The notes beneath the pieces were generated by a model that was not told the origin of the DNA, made no database searches, and was given only the letters and a program-made list of their open reading frames with translations. The translations under genes were made by a program, and so were the position numbers. Shown here in pieces: positions 42,986-51,836 of a DNA stretch of 64,000 nucleotides. The stretch is from Scandinavium manionii (GTDB taxonomy: Bacteria; Pseudomonadota; Gammaproteobacteria; Enterobacterales; Enterobacteriaceae): positions 377,555 to 441,554 of the forward strand of contig NZ_JALIGC010000037.1 of NCBI RefSeq assembly GCF_024764775.1. Direction: 5' to 3'. Each line of letters begins with the position of its first letter. Positions within the stretch are counted from its first letter, which is position 1.

Positions 42986-43684
42986 ATGGGTCAGAAAGTA
43001 CATCCTAATGGTATTCGCCTGGGTATTGTAAAACCTTGGAACTCTACCTGGTTTGCGAACACCAAAGAATTCGCTGACAACCTGGACAGCGATTTTAAAG
43101 TACGTCAGTACCTGACTAAGGAACTGGCAAAAGCGTCCGTATCTCGTATCGTAATCGAGCGTCCAGCTAAGAGCATCCGTGTGACTATTCACACTGCTCG
43201 CCCTGGCATCGTTATCGGTAAGAAAGGCGAAGACGTAGAAAAACTGCGCAAGGTCGTAGCGGATATCGCTGGCGTTCCTGCACAGATCAATATCGCCGAA
43301 GTTCGTAAGCCAGAACTGGACGCAAAATTGGTTGCTGACAGCATCACTTCTCAGCTGGAACGTCGCGTTATGTTCCGTCGTGCTATGAAGCGTGCTGTAC
43401 AGAACGCAATGCGTCTTGGCGCTAAAGGGATTAAAGTTGAAGTTAGCGGCCGTCTGGGCGGCGCGGAAATCGCACGTACCGAATGGTACCGCGAAGGTCG
43501 CGTACCTCTGCACACTCTGCGTGCTGACATTGACTACAACACCTCTGAAGCGCACACCACTTACGGTGTAATCGGCGTTAAGGTATGGATCTTCAAAGGC
43601 GAGATCCTGGGTGGTATGGCTGCTGTTGAACAACCGGAACCGGCTGCTCAACCTAAAAAGCAGCAGCGTAAAGGCCGTAAATAA
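42986..43684 (+). CDS. rpsC: 30S ribosomal protein S3
   Basis: A 232-residue mRNA-entry protein with a KH type II domain (about 39-107; PGIVIGKKGEDVEKL). The basic C-terminus ends KKQQRKGRK. Seventeen bases after rplV. Confidence 0.99.
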   Translation: MGQKVHPNGIRLGIVKPWNSTWFANTKEFADNLDSDFKVRQYLTKELAKASVSRIVIERPAKSIRVTIHTARPGIVIGKKGEDVEKLRKVVADIAGVPAQINIAEVRKPELDAKLVADSITSQLERRVMFRRAMKRAVQNAMRLGAKGIKVEVSGRLGGAEIARTEWYREGRVPLHTLRADIDYNTSEAHTTYGVIGVKVWIFKGEILGGMAAVEQPEPAAQPKKQQRKGRK

Positions 43685-43696
43685 GGAGCGTCGCTG

Positions 43697-44107
43697 ATGT
43701 TACAACCAAAGCGTACAAAATTCCGTAAAGTGCACAAAGGCCGCAACCGTGGTCTGGCGCAGGGTACGGATGTTAGCTTCGGCACTTTCGGTCTGAAAGC
43801 TGTTGGCCGTGGTCGTCTGACTGCACGTCAGATCGAAGCAGCACGTCGTGCTATGACCCGTGCAGTTAAGCGTCAAGGTAAGATCTGGATCCGTGTATTC
43901 CCGGACAAACCGATCACCGAGAAGCCGCTGGAAGTTCGTATGGGTAAAGGTAAAGGTAACGTGGAGTATTGGGTTGCCTTGATTCAGCCGGGTAAAGTCC
44001 TGTATGAAATGGACGGTGTTCCGGAAGAGCTGGCCCGTGAAGCCTTCGGCCTGGCAGCAGCGAAACTGCCTATCAAAACCACCTTTGTAACTAAGACGGT
44101 GATGTAA
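43697..44107 (+). CDS. rplP: 50S ribosomal protein L16
   Basis: A 136-residue protein at the A-site finger and tRNA elbow. Arg81 of KPITEKPLEVRMGKGKG is the site of hydroxylation by YcfD in E. coli. It overlaps rpmC by one base (TAATG). Confidence 0.99.
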   Translation: MLQPKRTKFRKVHKGRNRGLAQGTDVSFGTFGLKAVGRGRLTARQIEAARRAMTRAVKRQGKIWIRVFPDKPITEKPLEVRMGKGKGNVEYWVALIQPGKVLYEMDGVPEELAREAFGLAAAKLPIKTTFVTKTVM

Positions 44108-44298
44108 TGAAAGCAAATGAGCTGCGTGAAAAGAGCGTTGAAGAGCTGAACACCGAGCTGCTTAACCTGCTGCGCGAGCAATTCAACCTGCGTATGCAGG
44201 CTGCAAGCGGCCAGCTGCAACAGACTCACCTGCAGAAGCAGGTTCGTCGTAATATTGCACGTGTTAAGACTTTACTGACTCAGAAGGCGGGTGCGTAA
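44107..44298 (+). CDS. rpmC: 50S ribosomal protein L29
   Basis: A 63-residue helical protein near the tunnel exit. It starts within the rplP stop and ends within the rpsQ start, each by one base, so translation of the three is coupled. Confidence 0.99.
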   Translation: MKANELREKSVEELNTELLNLLREQFNLRMQAASGQLQQTHLQKQVRRNIARVKTLLTQKAGA

Positions 44299-44552
44299 TG
44301 ACCGATAAAATCCGTACTCTGCAAGGTCGCGTTGTCAGCGATAAAATGGAGAAATCCATTGTTGTTGCCATCGAACGTGTTGTGAAGCACCCGATCTACG
44401 GGAAATTCATCAAGCGTACGACCAAACTGCACGTACATGACGAGAACAACGAATGTGGTATCGGCGACGTGGTAATTATCCGCGAATGCCGTCCACTGTC
44501 CAAGACTAAGTCCTGGACGCTGGTTCGCGTTGTAGAGAAAGCGGTTCTGTAA
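44298..44552 (+). CDS. rpsQ: 30S ribosomal protein S17
   Basis: An 84-residue primary 16S-binding protein of the 30S body, with the OB-fold motif GRVVSDKMEKSIVVAIER. It is the last gene of the S10 operon; a terminator follows after 24 bases. Confidence 0.99.
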   Translation: MTDKIRTLQGRVVSDKMEKSIVVAIERVVKHPIYGKFIKRTTKLHVHDENNECGIGDVVIIRECRPLSKTKSWTLVRVVEKAVL

Positions 44553-44576
44553 TAGAGTACGCATTCTCAAACGAAT

Positions 44577-44608
44577 AAACGGCTCAGAAATGAGCCGTTT
44601 ATTTTTTC
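44577..44608 (+). terminator. S10 operon terminator
   Basis: AAACGGCTCA pairs with TGAGCCGTTT around GAAA (44577-44600), followed by ATTTTTTC. A perfect rho-independent terminator before the spc promoter. Confidence 0.93.
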
Positions 44609-44637
44609 TACCCATATTCTGGAACCGGTGTTATAAT
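44609..44637 (+). promoter_or_regulatory. spc operon promoter
   Basis: TATAAT at 44632-44637 is followed by a GC-rich discriminator GCCGCGCC. The -35 at 44609-44614 (TACCCA), 17 bases upstream, is weak but matches the E. coli Pspc arrangement. A further GGGGTTTTTT at 44655-44663 lies in the leader. Confidence 0.8.
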
Positions 44638-44716
44638 GCCGCGCCCCCGATATGGGGTTTTTTAACGGCTCTGAATTTAGGGTCTCAGTAGTAGTTGACA
44701 TTAGCGGAGCACTAAA

Positions 44717-45088
44717 ATGATCCAAGAACAGACTATGCTGAACGTCGCCGACAACTCCGGTGCGCGTCGCGTAATGTGTATCAAGGTTCTGGGTGGCTCG
44801 CACCGTCGCTACGCAGGCGTCGGCGATATCATCAAGATTACCATCAAGGAAGCAATTCCACGTGGTAAGGTGAAAAAAGGCGATGTGCTGAAAGCGGTAG
44901 TGGTGCGCACCAAGAAGGGTGTTCGTCGCCCGGACGGTTCTGTCATTCGCTTCGATGGTAATGCATGCGTTATTTTAAACAATAACAGCGAGCAGCCAAT
45001 CGGCACGCGTATTTTTGGGCCGGTAACTCGTGAACTGCGTAATGAAAAGTTCATGAAAATTATCTCTCTGGCACCAGAAGTACTCTAA
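44717..45088 (+). CDS. rplN: 50S ribosomal protein L14
   Basis: A 123-residue subunit-interface protein (bridge B8) and the binding partner of the silencing factor RsfS. It starts [18 protein letters not shown] after GGAG. First gene of the spc operon. Confidence 0.99.
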
Positions 45089-45098
45089 GGAGCGAATC

Positions 45099-45413
45099 AT
45101 GGCAGCGAAGATCCGTCGTGATGACGAAGTTATCGTGTTAACCGGTAAAGATAAAGGTAAACGCGGTAAAGTAAAAAATGTCCTGTCTTCCGGCAAGGTC
45201 ATTGTTGAAGGTATCAACCTGGTTAAGAAACATCAGAAGCCGGTTCCGGCCCTGAACCAACCAGGTGGCATTGTTGAGAAAGAAGCTGCGCTTCAGATCT
45301 CTAACATTGCAATCTTCAATGCGGCAACCGGCAAGGCTGACCGTGTAGGCTTTAGATTCGAAGACGGCAAAAAAGTCCGTTTCTTCAAGTCTAACAGCGA
45401 AACTATCAAGTAA
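45099..45413 (+). CDS. rplX: 50S ribosomal protein L24
   Basis: A 104-residue assembly-initiator protein with an N-terminal KOW motif (DDEVIVLTGKDKGKRGKVKN). Ten bases after rplN. Confidence 0.99.
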   Translation: MAAKIRRDDEVIVLTGKDKGKRGKVKNVLSSGKVIVEGINLVKKHQKPVPALNQPGGIVEKEAALQISNIAIFNAATGKADRVGFRFEDGKKVRFFKSNSETIK

Positions 45414-45427
45414 TTTGGAGTAGTACG

Positions 45428-45967
45428 ATGGCGAAACTGCATGATTACTACAAAGACGAAGTAGTTAAGAAACTCATGACTGAGTTTAGCTACAATTCTG
45501 TCATGCAAGTCCCTCGGGTCGAGAAGATCACCCTGAACATGGGTGTTGGTGAAGCGATCGCTGATAAGAAACTGCTGGATAATGCAGCAGCTGATTTGAC
45601 AGCTATCTCCGGTCAAAAGCCGTTGATCACCAAAGCACGCAAATCAGTTGCAGGCTTCAAAATCCGTCAGGGCTATCCGATCGGCTGTAAAGTAACTCTG
45701 CGTGGCGAACGCATGTGGGAGTTCCTTGAGCGCCTGATCACTATTGCTGTTCCACGTATTCGTGACTTCCGCGGCTTGTCCGCTAAGTCTTTCGATGGTC
45801 GTGGTAACTACAGCATGGGTGTCCGTGAGCAGATCATCTTCCCAGAAATCGACTATGACAAAGTCGACCGCGTTCGTGGTTTGGATATTACCATTACCAC
45901 TACTGCGAATTCTGATGAAGAAGGCCGTGCTCTGCTGGCTGCCTTTGACTTCCCGTTCCGCAAGTAA
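45428..45967 (+). CDS. rplE: 50S ribosomal protein L5
   Basis: A 179-residue 5S rRNA-binding protein of the central protuberance. In E. coli the mRNA at the rplX-rplE junction and the rplE start is the target of repressor S8, and the same sequence context occurs here. Confidence 0.99.
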   Translation: MAKLHDYYKDEVVKKLMTEFSYNSVMQVPRVEKITLNMGVGEAIADKKLLDNAAADLTAISGQKPLITKARKSVAGFKIRQGYPIGCKVTLRGERMWEFLERLITIAVPRIRDFRGLSAKSFDGRGNYSMGVREQIIFPEIDYDKVDRVRGLDITITTTANSDEEGRALLAAFDFPFRK

Positions 45968-45981
45968 GGTAGGGTTACTTA

Positions 45982-46287
45982 ATGGCTAAGCAATCAATGA
46001 AAGCACGCGAAGTTAAACGCGTAGCTTTAGCTGAAAAATACTTCGCGAAACGCGCTGAACTGAAAGCGATCATCTCTGATGTAAACGCTTCTGACGAAGA
46101 TCGTTGGAACGCAGTTCTCAAGCTGCAAAGTCTGCCGCGTGATTCCAGCCCGTCCCGTCAGCGTAACCGCTGCCGCCAGACTGGTCGTCCACATGGTTAT
46201 GTGGGCAAGTTCGGGTTGAGCCGTATCAAGCTTCGTGAAGCCGCAATGCGCGGTGAAGTACCTGGCTTGAAAAAGGCTAGCTGGTAA
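45982..46287 (+). CDS. rpsN: 30S ribosomal protein S14
   Basis: A 101-residue head protein of the zinc-free (C-minus) type: the CxxC pairs of the zinc form are absent, as is usual in E. coli-like bacteria. The signature RDSSPSRQRNRCRQTGRPHG is present. Confidence 0.99.
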   Translation: MAKQSMKAREVKRVALAEKYFAKRAELKAIISDVNASDEDRWNAVLKLQSLPRDSSPSRQRNRCRQTGRPHGYVGKFGLSRIKLREAAMRGEVPGLKKASW

Positions 46288-46320
46288 TTGTCACCAATTG
46301 AATCACGGGAGTAAAGACAG

Positions 46321-46713
46321 ATGAGCATGCAAGATCCGATCGCGGATATGCTGACCCGTATCCGTAACGGTCAGGCCGCGAACAAAGCTGCGGTCACCAT
46401 GCCTTCCTCCAAGCTGAAAGTGGCAATTGCCAACGTGCTGAAGGAAGAAGGTTTTATTGAAGAATTTAAAGTTGAAGGCGACACCAAGCCGGAACTGGAA
46501 GTGACGCTTAAGTACTTCCAGGGTAAAGCTGTTGTAGAAAGCATTCAGCGTGTCAGCCGCCCAGGTCTGCGCATCTATAAGAAAAAAGATGAGCTGCCGA
46601 AAGTTATGGCGGGTCTGGGTATCGCAGTTATTTCTACCTCTAAAGGTGTTATGACTGATCGTGCAGCGCGCCAAGCTGGTCTTGGTGGCGAAATTATCTG
46701 CTACGTAGCCTAA
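46321..46713 (+). CDS. rpsH: 30S ribosomal protein S8
   Basis: A 130-residue central-domain 16S-binding protein and translational repressor of the spc operon. The C-terminal motif STSKGVMTDRAARQAGLGGE is the RNA-binding part. Confidence 0.99.
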   Translation: MSMQDPIADMLTRIRNGQAANKAAVTMPSSKLKVAIANVLKEEGFIEEFKVEGDTKPELEVTLKYFQGKAVVESIQRVSRPGLRIYKKKDELPKVMAGLGIAVISTSKGVMTDRAARQAGLGGEIICYVA

Positions 46714-46725
46714 TCGGAGGAAAAA

Positions 46726-47259
46726 ATGTCTCGTGTTGCTAAAGCACCGGTCGTTGTTCCTGCCGGCGTTGATGTAAAAATCGACGGTCAGGTTATTACG
46801 ATCAAAGGTAAAAACGGCGAGCTGACTCGTACTCTCAACGCTGCTGTTGAAGTTAAACATGCTGATAATGCTCTGACCTTCGGTCCACGTGATGGTTTCG
46901 TGGATGGTTGGGCTCAGGCTGGTACCGCGCGTGCCCTGCTGAACTCAATGGTTGTCGGTGTTACCGAAGGCTTCACTAAGAAGCTGCAGCTGGTTGGTGT
47001 AGGTTATCGTGCAGCGATCAAAGGGAACGCAGTAAACCTGTCTTTAGGTTTCTCGCACCCTGTTGAACATCAGCTGCCAGCAGGTATTACTGCAGAATGT
47101 CCGACTCAAACTGAAATCGTGCTGAAAGGCGCTGATAAGCAGGTGATCGGTCAGGTTGCAGCAGATCTGCGCGCCTACCGTCGTCCTGAGCCTTATAAAG
47201 GCAAGGGTGTTCGTTACGCCGACGAAGTCGTGCGTACCAAAGAGGCTAAGAAGAAGTAA
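46726..47259 (+). CDS. rplF: 50S ribosomal protein L6
   Basis: A 177-residue protein with two homologous domains near the sarcin-ricin loop. The C-terminal signature RRPEPYKGKGVRYADE is intact. Preceded by GGAGG. Confidence 0.99.
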   Translation: MSRVAKAPVVVPAGVDVKIDGQVITIKGKNGELTRTLNAAVEVKHADNALTFGPRDGFVDGWAQAGTARALLNSMVVGVTEGFTKKLQLVGVGYRAAIKGNAVNLSLGFSHPVEHQLPAGITAECPTQTEIVLKGADKQVIGQVAADLRAYRRPEPYKGKGVRYADEVVRTKEAKKK

Positions 47260-47268
47260 GGTAACACT

Positions 47269-47622
47269 ATGGATAAGAAATCTGCTCGTATCCGTCGTGC
47301 GACCCGCGCACGCCGCAAGCTCCAAGAGCTGGGCGCAACTCGCCTGGTGGTACATCGTACCCCGCGTCATATTTACGCACAGGTAATTGCACCGAACGGT
47401 TCTGAAGTTCTGGTAGCTGCTTCTACTGTAGAAAAAGCTATCTCTGAACAACTGAAGTACACCGGTAACAAAGACGCTGCAGCAGCTGTGGGTAAAGCTG
47501 TCGCTGAACGCGCTCTGGAAAAAGGCATCAAAGATGTTTCCTTTGACCGTTCCGGGTTCCAATATCATGGTCGTGTCCAGGCACTGGCAGATGCTGCCCG
47601 TGAAGCTGGCCTCCAGTTCTAA
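47269..47622 (+). CDS. rplR: 50S ribosomal protein L18
   Basis: A 117-residue 5S rRNA-binding protein. MDKKSARIRRATRARRKLQE is the basic N-terminal tail. Nine bases after rplF. Confidence 0.99.
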   Translation: MDKKSARIRRATRARRKLQELGATRLVVHRTPRHIYAQVIAPNGSEVLVAASTVEKAISEQLKYTGNKDAAAAVGKAVAERALEKGIKDVSFDRSGFQYHGRVQALADAAREAGLQF

Positions 47623-47636
47623 GGTAGAGGTGTAAG

Positions 47637-48137
47637 ATGGCTCACATCGAAAAACAAGCTGGCGAACTGCAGGAAAAGCTGATCGCGGTTAACCGCGTAT
47701 CTAAAACCGTTAAAGGTGGTCGTATTTTCTCCTTCACAGCTCTGACTGTAGTTGGTGATGGTAACGGCCGCGTAGGTTTTGGTTACGGTAAAGCGCGTGA
47801 AGTTCCAGCAGCGATCCAGAAAGCGATGGAAAAAGCCCGTCGCAATATGATTAACGTCGCGCTGAACCACGGCACCCTGCAACACCCTGTAAAAGGTGTT
47901 CACACGGGTTCTCGTGTATTCATGCAGCCGGCTTCTGAAGGTACCGGTATCATCGCCGGTGGTGCAATGCGCGCCGTCCTGGAAGTCGCTGGAGTTCATA
48001 ACGTTCTGGCTAAAGCGTATGGTTCCACCAACCCGATTAACGTGGTTCGTGCAACTATCGATGGCCTGGAAAATATGAATTCTCCAGAAATGGTCGCTGC
48101 CAAGCGTGGTAAATCCGTTGAAGAAATTCTGGGGTAA
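47637..48137 (+). CDS. rpsE: 30S ribosomal protein S5
   Basis: A 166-residue fidelity protein at the S4-S5 interface (ram/spectinomycin site). The loop RVSKTVKGGRIFSFTAL has the sensitive-type sequence. It ends six bases before rpmD. Confidence 0.99.
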   Translation: MAHIEKQAGELQEKLIAVNRVSKTVKGGRIFSFTALTVVGDGNGRVGFGYGKAREVPAAIQKAMEKARRNMINVALNHGTLQHPVKGVHTGSRVFMQPASEGTGIIAGGAMRAVLEVAGVHNVLAKAYGSTNPINVVRATIDGLENMNSPEMVAAKRGKSVEEILG

Positions 48138-48142
48138 TGACC

Positions 48143-48322
48143 ATGGCAAAGACTATTAAAATTACTCAAACCCGCAGTGCAATCGGTCGTCTGCCGAAAC
48201 ATAAGGCAACGCTGCTTGGCCTGGGTCTGCGTCGTATTGGCCACACCGTGGAACGCGAGGATACTCCCGCTGTTCGTGGTATGGTCAACGCGGTTTCCTA
48301 CATGGTTAAAGTTGAGGAGTAA
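48143..48322 (+). CDS. rpmD: 50S ribosomal protein L30
   Basis: A 59-residue 50S protein. I chose ATG 48143 (MAKTIKITQTRSAIGRLPKH), matching the known N-terminus; the frame is also open from an ATG two codons upstream. Four bases before rplO. Confidence 0.97.
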   Translation: MAKTIKITQTRSAIGRLPKHKATLLGLGLRRIGHTVEREDTPAVRGMVNAVSYMVKVEE

Positions 48323-48325
48323 GAG

Positions 48326-48760
48326 ATGCGTTTAAATACTCTGTCTCCGGCCGAAGGCTCCAAAAAGGCGGGTAAACGCCTGGGTCGTGGTATCGGTTCT
48401 GGCCTCGGTAAAACCGGTGGTCGTGGTCACAAAGGTCAGAACTCTCGTTCTGGCGGTGGCGTACGTCGCGGTTTCGAGGGTGGCCAGATGCCTCTGTACC
48501 GTCGTCTGCCGAAGTTCGGTTTCACTTCACGTAAAGCAATGATCACAGCTGAAGTTCGTCTGTCTGATCTGGCTAAAGTAGAAGGCGACGTTGTAGACCT
48601 GAACACGCTGAAAGCGGCTAACATTATCGGTATCCAGATCGAATTCGCGAAAGTGATTCTGGCTGGTGAAGTAACTCGTCCGGTAACTGTTAACGGCCTG
48701 CGCGTGTCTAAAGGCGCTCGTGCTGCTATCGAAGCTGCTGGCGGTAAAATTGAGGAATAA
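48326..48760 (+). CDS. rplO: 50S ribosomal protein L15
   Basis: A 144-residue late-assembly protein with the Gly-rich N-terminal extension (GSGLGKTGGRGHKGQNSRSG) that threads into 23S rRNA. Confidence 0.99.
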   Translation: MRLNTLSPAEGSKKAGKRLGRGIGSGLGKTGGRGHKGQNSRSGGGVRRGFEGGQMPLYRRLPKFGFTSRKAMITAEVRLSDLAKVEGDVVDLNTLKAANIIGIQIEFAKVILAGEVTRPVTVNGLRVSKGARAAIEAAGGKIEE

Positions 48761-48768
48761 GTAGCAGA

Positions 48769-50100
48769 ATGGCTAAGCAACCGGGATTAGATTTTCAAAG
48801 TGCCAAAGGTGGGTTCGGCGAACTGAAACGCAGACTTCTGTTTGTGATTGGTGCGCTGATTGTGTTCCGTATTGGCTCTTTTATTCCGATCCCTGGTATC
48901 GATGCCGCTGTACTTGCCAAACTGCTTGAGCAACAGCGAGGCACCATCATTGAAATGTTTAACATGTTCTCTGGTGGTGCTCTCAGCCGTGCTTCTATCT
49001 TTGCCTTGGGTATCATGCCGTACATTTCGGCATCGATCATTATCCAGCTGCTGACGGTGGTTCACCCGACGCTGGCAGAGATCAAGAAGGAAGGGGAATC
49101 TGGCCGTCGTAAGATTAGTCAGTACACCCGCTACGGCACTCTGGTGCTGGCAATATTCCAGGCAACCGGTATTGCTACCGGTCTGCCGAATATGCCTGGT
49201 ATGCAAGGCCTGGTGATTAATCCGGGCTTTGCATTCTACTTCACCGCTGTTGTAAGTCTGGTCACAGGGACTATGTTCCTGATGTGGCTCGGCGAACAGA
49301 TTACTGAACGTGGTATCGGTAACGGTATCTCGATCATTATCTTCGCCGGTATCGTTGCGGGTCTCCCGCCGGCCATCGCCCATACTATCGAGCAAGCGCG
49401 TCAAGGCGACCTGCACTTCCTCCTGTTGCTGTTGGTTGCAGTATTAGTATTTGCAGTGACCTTCTTTGTTGTGTTTGTTGAACGTGGTCAACGCCGCATT
49501 GTGGTAAACTACGCGAAACGCCAGCAAGGTCGTCGTGTCTATGCTGCACAGAGCACACATTTACCGCTGAAAGTGAATATGGCGGGGGTAATCCCGGCAA
49601 TTTTCGCTTCCAGTATTATTCTGTTCCCGGCGACCATCGCGTCATGGTTCGGGGGCGGTACTGGTTGGAACTGGCTGACAACAATTTCGCTGTATTTGCA
49701 GCCTGGGCAACCGCTTTATGTGTTACTCTATGCGTCTGCAATCATCTTCTTCTGTTTCTTCTATACGGCGTTGGTTTTCAACCCGCGTGAAACAGCAGAT
49801 AACCTGAAGAAGTCCGGTGCATTCGTACCAGGAATTCGTCCGGGAGAACAAACGGCGAAGTATATCGATAAAGTAATGACCCGCCTGACTTTGGTTGGTG
49901 CGTTGTACATCACTTTTATCTGCCTGATCCCGGAGTTCATGCGTGATGCAATGAAAGTGCCGTTCTACTTCGGTGGAACATCGTTACTTATCGTTGTTGT
50001 CGTGATTATGGACTTTATGGCTCAAGTGCAAACTCTGATGATGTCTAGTCAGTATGAGTCTGCATTGAAGAAGGCGAACCTGAAAGGCTACGGCCGTTAA
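48769..50100 (+). CDS. secY: SecY protein translocase channel subunit
   Basis: A 443-residue inner membrane protein with ten transmembrane helices forming the SecYEG pore. The plug region (near 60-75; IIEMFNMFSGGALSRAS), the cytosolic loop KIDKVMTRL and the C-terminal SSQYESALKKANLKGYGR are typical. Its place inside the spc operon ties channel supply to ribosome synthesis. Eight bases after rplO. Confidence 0.99.
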   Translation: MAKQPGLDFQSAKGGFGELKRRLLFVIGALIVFRIGSFIPIPGIDAAVLAKLLEQQRGTIIEMFNMFSGGALSRASIFALGIMPYISASIIIQLLTVVHPTLAEIKKEGESGRRKISQYTRYGTLVLAIFQATGIATGLPNMPGMQGLVINPGFAFYFTAVVSLVTGTMFLMWLGEQITERGIGNGISIIIFAGIVAGLPPAIAHTIEQARQGDLHFLLLLLVAVLVFAVTFFVVFVERGQRRIVVNYAKRQQGRRVYAAQSTHLPLKVNMAGVIPAIFASSIILFPATIASWFGGGTGWNWLTTISLYLQPGQPLYVLLYASAIIFFCFFYTALVFNPRETADNLKKSGAFVPGIRPGEQTAKYIDKVMTRLTLVGALYITFICLIPEFMRDAMKVPFYFGGTSLLIVVVVIMDFMAQVQTLMMSSQYESALKKANLKGYGR

Positions 50101-50247
<147 letters not shown>

Positions 50248-50265
50248 TTATTTCGCATATTTTTC

Positions 50266-50294
50266 TTGCAAAGTTGGGTTGAGCTGGCTAGATT
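50266..50294 (+). promoter_or_regulatory. alpha operon promoter with overlapping inverted repeat
   Basis: TTGCAA (50266-50271), 17 bases, and TAGATT (50289-50294). The -10 lies within a perfect inverted repeat, GCTGGCTA (50283-50290) and TAGCCAGC (50294-50301), which is followed by CAATCTTTTT. That repeat could act as a spc read-through terminator and as promoter DNA at once. Confidence 0.78.
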
Positions 50295-50301
50295 AGCCAG
50301 C

Positions 50302-50394
50302 CAATCTTTTTGTATGTCTGTGCGTATCCATTTGAGTATCCTGAAAACGGGCTTTTCGGCATGGTGCGTACATATTAAATAGTAGGAGTGCATA
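50302..50394 (+). promoter_or_regulatory. alpha operon leader, S4 repressor site
   Basis: The leader closely follows the E. coli alpha mRNA leader, including GGGCTTTTCGGCATGG (about 50349-50364), GTACATATTAAATAGTAGGA (50368-50387) and the start GTG. In E. coli this folds into a nested pseudoknot bound by S4, which represses rpsM, rpsK, rpsD and rplQ. Confidence 0.85.
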
Positions 50395-50751
50395 GTGGCC
50401 CGTATAGCAGGCATTAACATTCCTGATCAGAAACATGCCGTGATCGCATTAACTTCGATCTTCGGTGTCGGCAAAACTCGTTCCAAAGCCATCTTGGCGG
50501 CGGCGGGCATTGCTGAAGATGTTAAGATCAGTGAGCTGTCTGAAGAACAAATCGACACGCTGCGTGACGAAGTTGCCAAATTTGTCGTTGAAGGTGATCT
50601 GCGCCGTGAAATCAGCATGAGCATCAAGCGCCTGATGGATCTTGGTTGCTATCGCGGTTTGCGTCATCGTCGTGGTCTGCCAGTGCGCGGTCAGCGTACG
50701 AAGACCAACGCACGTACCCGTAAGGGTCCGCGCAAACCGATCAAGAAATAA
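50395..50751 (+). CDS. rpsM: 30S ribosomal protein S13
   Basis: A 118-residue head protein making bridges to the 50S. The start is GTG at 50395, inside the S4 pseudoknot region, preceded by TAGGAG. The basic tail ends RTRKGPRKPIKK. Confidence 0.99.
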   Translation: MARIAGINIPDQKHAVIALTSIFGVGKTRSKAILAAAGIAEDVKISELSEEQIDTLRDEVAKFVVEGDLRREISMSIKRLMDLGCYRGLRHRRGLPVRGQRTKTNARTRKGPRKPIKK

Positions 50752-50767
50752 TCGGGGTGATTGAATA

Positions 50768-51157
50768 ATGGCAAAGGCACCAGTTCGTGCACGTAAGCGT
50801 GTAAGAAAACAAGTCTCTGACGGCGTGGCTCATATCCATGCTTCTTTCAACAACACCATCGTTACCATCAGCGATCGCCAAGGTAATGCACTGGGTTGGG
50901 CAACAGCCGGTGGTTCCGGTTTCCGTGGTTCACGCAAATCCACTCCGTTTGCAGCTCAGGTTGCAGCAGAGCGTTGCGCTGAAGCCGTAAAAGATTACGG
51001 TATCAAGAATCTGGAAGTTATGGTCAAAGGTCCGGGTCCGGGTCGCGAATCTACCATTCGTGCTCTGAACGCCGCTGGTTTCCGCATCACTAATATTACT
51101 GATGTGACTCCGATCCCTCATAACGGTTGTCGTCCGCCGAAAAAACGTCGCGTATAA
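50768..51157 (+). CDS. rpsK: 30S ribosomal protein S11
   Basis: A 129-residue platform protein near the mRNA exit. NTIVTISDRQGNALGWATAG and the C-terminal PIPHNGCRPPKKRRV are typical. Confidence 0.99.
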   Translation: MAKAPVRARKRVRKQVSDGVAHIHASFNNTIVTISDRQGNALGWATAGGSGFRGSRKSTPFAAQVAAERCAEAVKDYGIKNLEVMVKGPGPGRESTIRALNAAGFRITNITDVTPIPHNGCRPPKKRRV

Positions 51158-51190
51158 CGCCACGTTTTCCAGGTTAGTTGGAGATAGAAA

Positions 51191-51811
51191 ATGGCAAGAT
51201 ATTTGGGTCCTAAGCTCAAGCTGAGCCGTCGTGAGGGCACCGACTTATTCCTTAAGTCTGGCGTTCGCGCGATCGATACCAAGTGTAAAATTGAACAAGC
51301 TCCTGGCCAGCACGGTGCGCGTAAACCGCGTCTGTCTGACTATGGTGTGCAGTTGCGTGAAAAGCAAAAAGTTCGCCGTATCTACGGTGTGCTGGAGCGT
51401 CAGTTCCGTAACTACTACAAAGAAGCAGCACGTCTGAAAGGCAACACCGGTGAAAACCTGTTGGCTCTGCTGGAAGGTCGTCTGGACAACGTTGTATACC
51501 GTATGGGCTTCGGCGCTACTCGTGCTGAATCACGTCAGCTGGTTAGCCACAAAGCTATCATGGTAAACGGTCGTGTTGTTAACATCGCTTCTTATCAGGT
51601 TAAAGCGAATGACGTTGTCAGCGTTCGTGAGAAAGCGAAAAAGCAATCTCGCGTGAAAGCCGCTCTTGAGCTGGCTGAGCAGCGTGAAAAGCCAACCTGG
51701 CTGGAAGTTGATGCTGGCAAGATGGAAGGTACGTTCAAGCGTCAGCCTGAGCGTTCTGATCTGTCTGCGGACATTAACGAACACCTGATCGTCGAGCTTT
51801 ACTCCAAGTAA
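51191..51811 (+). CDS. rpsD: 30S ribosomal protein S4
   Basis: A 206-residue 16S assembly initiator, fidelity factor and repressor of the alpha operon. The S4 RNA-binding domain covers about 96-160 (RLDNVVYRMGFGATRAESRQ). Confidence 0.99.
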   Translation: MARYLGPKLKLSRREGTDLFLKSGVRAIDTKCKIEQAPGQHGARKPRLSDYGVQLREKQKVRRIYGVLERQFRNYYKEAARLKGNTGENLLALLEGRLDNVVYRMGFGATRAESRQLVSHKAIMVNGRVVNIASYQVKANDVVSVREKAKKQSRVKAALELAEQREKPTWLEVDAGKMEGTFKRQPERSDLSADINEHLIVELYSK

Positions 51812-51836
51812 AGCTTAGTACCAAAGAGAGGACACA

